A program made the position numbers and the translations under genes. Of a DNA stretch of 64,000 nt, positions 34,811 to 43,530 are shown piece by piece; the stretch's first letter is position 1; each line of letters opens with the position of its first letter. The notes under the pieces were generated by a model. That model did not search any database and was not told the origin of the DNA. It worked only from the letters and a program-made list of their open reading frames with translations. Source of the DNA: Alnus glutinosa (lineage: Eukaryota > Streptophyta > Magnoliopsida > Fagales > Betulaceae); NCBI RefSeq assembly GCF_958979055.1, contig NC_084887.1:33644620-33708619 (forward strand). The letters run 5' to 3'.

Positions 34811-35041
34811 TATTACAATTATAGTCACGTGTTTTTTTGTTTGAACAGATTGTTATGTACAGCTTGTATTTTGACAGCTGGTAGAAGTTAGATATATAAA
34901 TGTAATCTCAGTACTTGATCTAGTTAGTTAATACAAAGAGCGAGAATACTTTTCTCTCAAGCTTCCTTTTCTCTCTGTTATTGTTCTTCCCTTTTTCCTT
35001 CTCTGTTCCTCAATATCTTCACTACAATTCAGATTCTATCA
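34811..35041 (+). repeat. 3' LTR of the Copia element
   Basis: 231 bp, identical to the 5' LTR except for one A/G substitution and one fewer copy of the 15-bp unit. Followed by CTTAC. Confidence 0.95.
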
Positions 35042-35046
35042 CTTAC

Positions 35047-35699
35047 CCTTCGGAATTTCGATGGTTATATAGATGGGGTTATAAGTTGTTTGGAGATTGA
35101 GAGAATAGAGTTGCAGTGTGTGTGTGATACACAACTCATAAAAGAAAACAGCAAATCAGAAAATACTACACAGTTTAAAGAGTAGTGCATAAAGAGAATT
35201 AAAGAGAAAGATGGTGATGAAGAAAAAAAGGACCGAGTAAAAACCCACGCAATTAATGCCTTTAAGATACGTGCATAAAATGTTTACATACATCTCAAAG
35301 GGTGTGGGACTCATTACCATCTTCAATTCCACCCTTACGAGAGATTTGTGTAGAGTTGGTGGAGGTGGAGAAACCTTTGTACAAATTGCACAACTCAAAC
35401 TTTTACCTGTTCGAATAGGAGTAGGAGTGTAGGACTCTTGATTTGGAATCTACCAATTAGGCTCTTTACAGTCTTTTAACTTAAAACTCAACACATGTGC
35501 ACCACAAATTAAAACATCGAAGTCTTCAAAACTAAAAAATGAAGAGATAAAAACTAATGAACACTACAAGGCTTCATGAGGGGTGCGATATAGTTTCAAG
35601 AAAAACTTATGCTGCATAGACATTTTAAGATGAGTTGGGTACACTTGTAGCCACACACTCTTGAAAGTTTTTTTTGTCTTTTGTTTTTGTTTTGGGCAA
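35047..35699. other. Intergenic, no gene seen
   Basis: Continuation of the pre-insertion site. AT-rich, short open frames only, no recognisable family. Confidence 0.4.
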
Positions 35700-35955
35700 G
35701 GGGAAACAAATTCCTCCTCAAACTACCACTATATTATCAATATTCTCCCAAATTATTGATCGAGTAAATGTCCCTTCAAACTACTAAAATTTGTCAATAA
35801 GACAAAAAAAAAAATTAAAAAAATTAAAAAAATGTTTAGTTTTAGTTTTTTAATAATTTTATGTAGGGTATTTTTGTCATTGGAGGAAATTGACAAATTT
35901 TAGTAGTTTGGGTCATTTGGGAGGGGGCATTGGCAAATTTTTCCCCTCTCACCCT
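35695..35955. mobile_element. Inverted-repeat (MULE-MITE-like) element, ends uncertain
   Basis: The left part GGGGAAACAAATTCCTCC..CTCAAACTACC and CAAACTACTAAAATTTGTCA pair with the reversed right part (GGGGAAAAATTTGCC, CCCAAACTACTAAAATTTGTCA). Arrangement and motifs resemble the Mutator-type inverted repeats at 26931-27750. No clean target duplication was found. Confidence 0.5.
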
Positions 35956-36003
35956 ACAGATCTCTCTCACCTCATTTTCTTGATGGCCATATCATTAATA
36001 AAT

Positions 36004-36599
36004 GGGGAAACTTCACAAAACTCCCTTAAACTTTCATGTATTTTGAAATGACCCCATAACGTTCAAAAACTCTCAATTTGACCCCAAGAACTTTTAATTT
36101 TATGCAATGTCCCCTCTCCATTAGGGTTTGGAGTTAAATTCTAAGGGCATCTTTGAACCTGATGGGCCGCCCAAAACCTGAGCTGACATTTTAATCGGAA
36201 ATAAATGTCGGATTCCGGCTATAATGACAAAAATACTCTTATGATTTTTGTTTTGTTTTCATTTTTAAAAAAAAAAAACATAAGGTATGGGTACCCGTGA
36301 CCCACGACGAGGTCTTCTGACCCACGATGGGGTCACCACTAGGCTTTGACATGGGTCTAATTTATTTTATTTTATTTTAGTTTTAATTTAAAATTAAGGG
36401 TATATTGTGAATTTTATATAAAATTTTCAGGGATATAAAATTCATTTTACCTATTTTGTTGTCTGATTTAACGTCAAATCCTAACGGAGGGGGACATTGC
36501 AACAAATTCAAAGATTGAGGGACGAAATTGAGAGTTTTTAACTTTAGGAAGTAGTTTCAAGTCGAATGGAAATTCATGTGAGTTTTATAAAGTTTTCCC
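36004..36599. mobile_element. Mutator-like non-autonomous element, 596 bp
   Basis: Terminal inverted repeats of about 130 bp. Left GGGGAAACTTCACAAAACTC against reversed right GGGAAAACTTTATAAAACTC, then shared AAAAACTCTCAATTT and CAATGTCCCC motifs. Flanks TTAATAAAT (35995-36003) and TTAATAAAA (36600-36608) match at eight of nine positions, fitting a 9-bp duplication. The interior is AT-rich with a GACCCACGA repeat and no gene. Confidence 0.8.
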
Positions 36600-36738
36600 T
36601 TAATAAAATTAGTTTGTTTTGCTTCTTTGATTTTTTTTTTTAATACTTAAATAAAAAATTTAAATAATCCGACACATCCCACCAAACACTATTACAATTA
36701 CTACTTCTACTAGATTAATACTGCTACCTTATCTAATA

Positions 36739-36910
36739 GAGGAATGCTAGAGCATCTTCTTATGTTCTCCTCGTGTTCTCCTGAAATGGCATAGATGTAA
36801 TTTTTTTATTAAAAAATTACATCTATGACATTCAAAAGGACATAGATGTAATTAAAAAATTACATCTATGCCATTCAAAGAGAACACCGAGAGATATTCT
36901 AGCATTTATC
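36739..36910. mobile_element. Palindromic Mutator-like MITE, 172 bp
   Basis: Ends GAGGAATGCTAGA and, reversed, GATAAATGCTAGA are inverted repeats. The interior carries further paired copies of a motif reading GGCATAGATGTAATTTTTT in both orientations. The exact 9-bp duplication TATCTAATA lies at 36730-36738 and 36911-36919. Confidence 0.88.
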
Positions 36911-37120
36911 TATCTAATATTAGCTAATGAGGGGACATCCTCTTCTTGTTAAACACTATTAACAACTTATCCTCTTACTGATACGTATTACTGCCCATTC
37001 CCCCACCCTTGTAGTCGTAGAGACTCTTTCACGTGACCAGGAAACTGTTTTGTTTCAGGGTTAAAAGAGGGTTCGTGCATGAAAAAAACTAACTGGATTA
37101 TGCACGAGTTCTCACTTGTA

Positions 37121-37448
37121 GTTGTTGGGGAGCAAGAAAAGATTACCGACTGGGTCCTGTCAGTGCACCATCCAAAAGAAAAGATCAGAATCAAGAGCTG
37201 GGGTTAAAAGATGCTTTCAAGATATTGGTCAGGCTCCTGAAACTGAAAACCCCCAAGACGTGCTGCTACTTGAGGATGGGTCCCAAGACGTGCTGCTACT
37301 TGAGGACGGAACCCAGCAGAGAAAGAGGATGCACTGCAACATTGTTGAATGGGATGGACCTCAAGCCACCGAGACGCCATTAGAGGATCTGCCGATTGGT
37401 ACATGGGTGGACTTTTGTGATGCTGAGTTTGGTGCTTTATTTGCCTAG
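37121..37448 (+). other. Unassigned exon-like open frame with a 30-bp tandem repeat
   Basis: A 109-codon open stretch without an ATG near its beginning; it directly follows a stop/acceptor-like TTGTAG at 37115-37120 and ends at a TAG. Two tandem 30-bp units (37252-37281 and 37282-37311) encode PQDVLLLEDGS-type repeats. The C-terminus is Trp/Asp-rich (LPIGTWVDFCDAEFG). I do not recognise the family. It may be the last exon of an unseen gene or a retroelement-derived fragment. Confidence 0.3.
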
Positions 37449-38399
37449 GTCGGGACAACTTATCTGCTGCCTTCTATGATTTTATGTTCAAGATATGTGT
37501 TGAAGACCACGTTAAAGAGACTACAATGAGTTCGTCATGCAAAATTTTCTGATCAAAACAGAGAATCAAAACTCTGTTCTGCTGCTGGTGTCGGTTAAGA
37601 TAGGAAAAGATTGTAATTTTTTTGTTTATTTGTTCAATTTTCTTGGAGCATATTGGTGCTCTGTACTTATTTTTGTAAAGGCATGTCCACTTCGTCAACT
37701 TCGTTTGAGACATCCTCAAAATAATATAATGTATTCTCTTGATTTTTTTTTTTATATCGCCCATGTCTCTACTAGTTCTAACACGAGTAACATGTCATAT
37801 ACTGATTGGTTATAAGCCAAAAATCTGGGATTTTTTGCATATATCCACACGTTTCATATTTGGTAATTCTAGATGTTATAAATCAACATATATTTTCCAT
37901 TTGATAAGCGTATTTTAACTAGGAATCTAATTTTCCATTTTCCTTCTCTTGGCAGTCTTTGGATTGGGATTAGCCATTAGGGCACCTGAAAGTTAACAAG
38001 AATTGCTAGTTGTCAATTTGATGGATCATAATCAACTTTGAACCAATTGCAATGGCAAAATATTGAACAGATTCTGTCACACACAGGATCTGCATATAAA
38101 TTAACATTCTCAAAAACCAGTTCTCTTCTAAGAAAAGCATACGCATTGAATAAAAGTCACCATTGAATTTCTTCAAGTGCATAATGGAATAGTATTTAAT
38201 TTCTGATTGATCATAATCTGTTCAATATGTACTCATTACAGAGGAACCGCAGCTATGCAGACGAAAAATTAGAGAACACAAAATGCATCCAGAAATGAAC
38301 AAAGCAAATCAACACTTGCTGTAACTGAACAGCAAAGTATGTTTATGTTAACCCTCAATTGCAAGCTCACAAAAAAAAACCAAGAACAGTAAAAGGAAA

Positions 38400-39620
38400 A
38401 GAACGAAGAAAATGTGTCCCTTGGAGACACCCACAAGCGGCAAGCCCAAGACAAATTGTCCTCGCTGTTTAGAACTATTGAAGTACACGATCAAGACAAT
38501 AGCAATGCAAGAACTGCAATAATGGTGCCAATAATCCACTTGTTCCTGCTCATCCTCCTTGACATGGCAGTCAAAACTTTCTTGCTCTTTCCTATTGTAT
38601 CTTCCACTCCATGCTGCTGCCACAGTAAGAAACCATCAGATAGAAAAATAGTCAACCCTATTATGGCTTAAACTTGAAAGCTAAAGTATATGATAGTCAA
38701 TGATATAGAAACTCAATACTAGGCACTACTGCTGAGACAAGAAAAAGACAAAAAAAAGAAACATGCAGTGACAAGGGCAAATTAAAAAAAAACACATTGA
38801 AGAAAACAAGAAACTAAAAAGCAACCTGCTCGTTGCAGCTAATATAGTTGAATCTGAAACACCTTAGTGAATAATTACCGTGTTATGAGCATGACAGTCT
38901 CCATGCCCATGGAGACTGTCGCTGAGAGTGCAAATCTTGAAGAGCTGAGGCACCCAGCTCCTCTGTTTCCACGATGGTTCTTCTACTTTCCTTAATTCTG
39001 TCACCAAATTTGCTTAATCCTTCCATTGACATCATTAGTCTTGCTCTCTGATCAGCAAATGCCTATTGGAGAAGCATCAATATTTACGTCAAATAACAAC
39101 CTACAAATTCAAGGAAGCATTAAAAAAGGAATGTGCCAATATTCACCAGTTATCAGTCTGCAAAATCAGACACTAAAATTTTAATGTACCACAACGGGAA
39201 AGCAAAAGAGAGTAAAAATTTTAGAATATGTAAAAGACTTAAGACTGCTAGTATCCCTAGACCCAATAACTTAGACAACCATCATTCAAAGGACCAAGTG
39301 AATGGCAATAATATATAACAATGGCACTAAAAGAAGATAGAAACCTGGAAATCTCTTTCCTGTTAGTTACCACATCTATCATAAAACCACTACCAGATTA
39401 TGAATCACCATGCCACACAAAACAATAAGCATAAAGAGGAAACTAAGCAATTTTAGAAATATTGTGAGAGCATCGGCCATGCTTGATTCCAACAACGCAT
39501 CTTAGGCAGCTCCATTCTCTTAACTTCACTTTTTAGATTATTCATATCTGATTTATATTCCCTCAAAAGAGGGTTTTCGCCGAAGACAGAGAACACAAAA
39601 TAACAGGAATGAGATCAAGA
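38400..39620 (-). pseudogene. VTI1-type vesicle v-SNARE, unprocessed pseudogene
   Basis: On the minus strand three exon-like blocks match plant VTI1 (Qb-SNARE) order. The first is LLREYKSDMNNLKSEVKRM (about 39570-39510), shifted into AA*DALLESSMADALT. The second is AFADQRARLMMSMEGLSKFG, then DRIKESRRTIVETEELG (39051-38880). The third is HGVEDTIGKSKKVLTAMSRR, MSRNKWIIGTIIAVLA and the membrane anchor IAIVLIVYF (38610-38470). Lesions: a frameshift and TAA in block one; in block two a 13-nt net gain forms a palindrome and puts the frame onto a stop; and a one-base slip in the membrane anchor. Introns remain, so it arose by DNA duplication, not retroposition. The N-terminal exons were not found. 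Confidence 0.82.
38893..38920. repeat. 28-bp near-perfect palindrome in the SNARE pseudogene
   Basis: Arms GACAGTCTCCATG and CATGGAGACTGTC around a 2-base spacer. One arm overlaps the expected coding bases for RQS; the other appears to be an inverted copy inserted before the HAHNT codons. Confidence 0.9.
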
Positions 39621-39944
39621 CTGCAGGACTCTGCACCTCAGATGCGCATGGCGTGGCAAAGGAAGGATTCCCATAGTCCTCCAGGATTGGCGTGGCAGAG
39701 GAATCACATAGCTAACCCTCTACTTTTTGTTTTCTTTTTGTTTTCTTTTTTTTTTTTCTTTTTTCCATAAAAAACCCATACTGAAGGGACAGTAGCCATA
39801 AATTTGTATGTTTCACTTCCCTTGAAGAATACAATCAAAATGGATAAACTAAAAAGATCACACATCCAATATCTGATCAATCATATTAATAATACGAATT
39901 AAAAGAGGCTAACATGTTCAACAACTGTGGAACTAAATAAACCT

Positions 39945-42437
39945 TCAGTTCAAAGGGATGTTGCCTCCTATCCCGCAAAGACTGGTCGTACAGGCAATTT
40001 TCTGATTTTGATTTTCCTAAAAAAGAGAAACAAGTCTCAAATGATTAGAGCAGATACTGATATTTAACACAAAGTAAATGTCATTTGAATAAAATAATCT
40101 TACCATGGAAGTGTTCTGGCCTGAATCCTTCAACCACAAGCAAGTATTACTGTCATGGGCTGGGCATTTACAATTAGTGCATGGTGTAGCTCTGCTTGAT
40201 GATTGCTCCGATGCTAATATATTACTTTCTCTTAAAGATTCTCTTGTTTTAGTTTTCTGGTGTTCAAGGGGAGTTACTACGGCTGATGAACTGTCCACCT
40301 GACTGGCAATTGTGGTGTTTTCATCCTGATAACTTGTGCTGGCCATGGTTTCCAGTTTTGTTGCACTGATGGTTTTCTTCTTTGCATCAGCAATTTTGAT
40401 CCTGGCCTCTCTTAAGGCATTTAATGCCACTTTAAAACTATGGTCAGATGCCATCCCTTCATCTGCACATTTAATTGCTTCCTGATACAAAATATTGTAC
40501 TGCAATTTCTTGCTTTTCTGAGAATTGCCTTGTGTTTCACCACAGGCCTGAGCATCCAAAATGGCCTCATCCTTGGCATTTCTTGTCCATCGCTTTAAAA
40601 TATAATGCTGTGGAAGCATAAAGACATTTTTTACTTTAAAAACTGCAAGCACATGTTGGCAAAGGACCCCTTCGAATTCAAACATCTTACAACTACAACT
40701 AGCTACTTGTTCAGCTACATTAATACATACAAAGTGAGCTTTATGTTCTTCATCAAATCTTGCTACCTCGTATGTGCTGGTTCCTCCATCCTCTCCACTG
40801 AATTTCACAGCAAGTGCAAGAGATTCAAATACTTCATCCTGAAATACTGTAAATATTTTTCTTGTGTAAATGTCTGCTGCTTGCTTTTCCATAGGAAGTG
40901 GTGTCTTCAGAACTGGTTTAGTATAAAAGGTATCAAACTCTGCCCTTGCTTCTTTCTCATATCTATCATCTAAGGCCTTCTCATATTGCTCTGCAAAATC
41001 TGGTAAGGTAGTCCTTGCATTTACATAGCCACCAAAGAGTGAGTTCACACTTGAACTTCGCTGAGCAGCATACATCCCTGCAAAGAATGTATCTCTTACA
41101 TATGTTGGCACCCACAACTTGCGATCAATGTAAAGTGATTGAAGCCATTCATTTCCCCTAAGATTGTACTTATCCAGAAGTATTGGCCAAGTAGATTCAA
41201 ATTCATCAGGTGTCTCGCTCTTATTAATGCACCTATCAAATTCTATTTGAAATGTTCTTGGTAGTGAGCTGTATATATGTCCCATTTCCCTCGGCATTTT
41301 GCTCATGATATGCCATTTGCAATATCGATGCCTTGACTGGGAGAAAACCTGTTCTACTGCTCTGCGTATGGCAGAATCATAGTCGGTTATAATTAAGCCA
41401 GGTTGCTGGCCAGACATTGCCTCAAGCCAAGTTGTCAAAAGCCAAATGAATGTGGATTCAGTCTCATCTGCAAGCAATGCACAGCCAAACAGCACTGATT
41501 GCTTATGATGATTTACTCCAGTAAAAGGGGCAAATGGCATTTTATATTGATTCACTTGATAAGTAGTATCAAATGCTACGACATCAGAGAAACAATTATA
41601 AGCAATTCTTGATCTTGTGTCAACCCAGAAAACGCTACTTAGCCTATCTTCTTCATCAACCTGTATCGCATAATAAAATGCAGGATCACTAGCTTGCATA
41701 ACCTTAAAAAATCCAAGCAGACTTTGGGCATCTATCCCAAAAGTGCTCAGCCTTCCCTTTCCAATGTAATTGACAGCATTCTGTGCGTTAAATACCATTT
41801 TACCAGAACTGTTGGAATCTTCAGTCAAGACATTGACAGGACCATTTAAACTCATTCCAGGGGAACTGAAAGAGTTGCTCAAACTTTTTCTGGGATCACA
41901 CTCCTGCTTCTGTGACCTAAGAAATTGCCGCATTGCTGGAGTCACAAGCTCATGGCTGTGGTTCTTTTCTATTTTCGCCACATACCATTTCCCATTGTCC
42001 CGTTTCCTCACGGTCATCAATGCTTTGCAACCTTCCCTTGTGATAGGTCTAGCACGCCTCCTTTTTGTGTCTTCACCCAAATCTATCCTTTTAGCATGCC
42101 TCTCTCGGCGAAACCCTTCTTTAGAACAACAAAACTCTCGAGATATAATTGAATTATCTTTCTTCGAACGATAATATGAATTCACACGAATACTAAAACC
42201 CGTTTGCTTAGCATACGCATTGTAAAAGTTCCTCGCATCATCTTCTGAAGTAAACTCCATCCCCAGTATGGGCTCTACAACCCCACCCACTAAACTCTGA
42301 GAATATTCAAAATTCACATTATCCAACACCATTGGGGCTTCAACATCCTCAGCCACACAACATTCACCGCCCTCCTCATCCAAAGTCGCATAAGAGTCCG
42401 TCCCTTCTTTAGCTTCACTAGAAGGCTCTTCCTCCAT
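39945..42437 (-). CDS. FAR1-RELATED SEQUENCE (FRS)-type transcription factor derived from a MULE transposase
   Basis: Exon 1 runs 42437-40104; a GTAAGA donor follows the codons QNTSM. The best second exon is 40016-39945 (acceptor CTTTTTTAG), adding 23 residues, for 801 aa; without splicing a stop follows at 40017. Domains: acidic N-terminus; FAR1 zinc-binding domain (about 57-164: MEFTSEDDARNFYNAYAKQT, then REFCCSKEGF, MTVRKRDNGKWYVAKIEKNH); MULE-type transposase core (about 285-380: VVAFDTTYQVNQYKMPFAPF, GVNHHKQSVLFGCALLADET, ITDYDSAIRRAVEQVF); SWIM finger (about 603-622: CSCKMFEFEGVLCQHVL). This is the FHY3/FAR1 family of domesticated transposases that act as nuclear regulators. The exact orthologue is not assigned. 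5' UTR introns are likely (donor-like CAACAGAG|GTAATA near 42968). Divergent from the PPR gene. Confidence 0.9.
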
Positions 42438-43269
42438 TTTATTTTGTCAACCCTTCGATTCCAAAAGACTTACAAAAATTCAAACCAATCGATAACCTCT
42501 AATTCTCATTCACATTCATGGTCTTTCTGGAAACAGGCACAGATTCCACAACACATAATTTACCAGTCTCATAACATACGGCATTCTTCTGGGTCATTGG
42601 AAAATATGAGCATCAATCAAAAAACAAAGACCTATTAACACAACAGCACCAAATTCGAAAACTTTTTTTTTTTTTTTATCAAATATAAAACTTTTCAGCA
42701 AGTATTCAATGAGGTAATCAACAAACACGTAGCTACAGCCTACACACCTTTAAGCTAAGAATTCGAAGCAACTTATAATGGGAAAATAGGGAACCAAAAC
42801 CAATAGTTGGTTAAAGAACTCATTTCACTACCAAAATATAAAAAGTAGCTTAAGCCAACGACCATATTGCCAACAAAGACCAAGACAAAACTGTCAACCA
42901 AACCTCAAAGATCATAGATTTTCTTTTCTTCTTGTTGGTGACAAACGTAAGAGAAATGTACATATTACCTCTGTTGAGGTGGTCGAGAACAGAGAACGAG
43001 AGAGAGAGAGAGCGTGGGATTTTATTGAGGGACGAGAAGGCCGCCGCGGACGAGAGGCAATGGGAGGACACCAATTACGCACTGCTTGCTTGCATTTTCT
43101 GATGGGAACCTGAACCGGCAATTACTGGCTGTGAGATCATTTTTGTTTTGCGTACAGTTTCGGGGATCCGACGGCTGCTGTTTTGTTTGTAGTCTGTTAT
43201 GCTTCGGAATTCGTACTCGGTACTCTAAATCCGTACGTACCGTATTGAAATTTAAAACGACGTCGTTTT

Positions 43270-43300
<31 letters not shown>

Positions 43301-43464
43301 TTTGAAATTGTGGGAGAGAAAATGTACTAGGCAATTTTCCTATATTTCTCTTTGCCCTAACATTTATTTTTCAGTTTCATTTTTATTTGAATTTGTGGGA
43401 GAGAAAAAAACCAAGCACCTTCTCACTACGGCCGCAGCCCAGTGCGACCCAAGCGCTTGGATTG
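42438..43464. promoter_or_regulatory. Shared divergent promoter region, FRS-type gene and PPR gene
   Basis: About 1 kb separates the two start codons, which face away from each other. The FRS leader (minus) probably occupies 42438 to about 43060, with a CT/GA-rich stretch at 42990-43015. A poly(T) tract at 43272-43299 and ACGTCGTTTT at 43259-43268 lie between them. The sequence does not show which elements serve which gene. Confidence 0.45.
43272..43299. repeat. Poly(T) tract
   Basis: About 28 consecutive T upstream of the PPR gene. Confidence 0.9.
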
Positions 43465-43530
43465 ATGAATGGCGCAGCTCAGGCGCTATCAAAAACCAAG
43501 CACCTTCTCACCACGACCGCAGCCCAGTGC
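43405..43530 (+). repeat. 85-bp-offset duplication at the PPR gene start
   Basis: About 40 bases beginning CCAAGCACCTTCTCAC at 43411 recur at 43496 with three differences. The offset is 85 nt, so the two copies are in different frames. The first lies in the leader, the second encodes part of residues 11-22. Confidence 0.85.

Larger units (their letters stand above)
29953..35041 (+). mobile_element. Complete young Ty1/Copia LTR retrotransposon
   Basis: 5' LTR 29953-30198 (246 bp) and 3' LTR 34811-35041 (231 bp), bounded by the exact 5-bp duplication CTTAC (29948-29952 and 35042-35046). A primer-binding site TGGTATCAGAGC (30199-30210), complementary to initiator tRNA-Met, directly follows the 5' LTR. 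A purine tract GAGGGGGAG (34802-34810) precedes the 3' LTR. The LTRs differ by one substitution and one 15-bp unit that is duplicated in the 5' copy. The LTRs start TA and end CA rather than TG..CA. The enclosed frame is intact, so the element may be autonomous. Confidence 0.97.
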
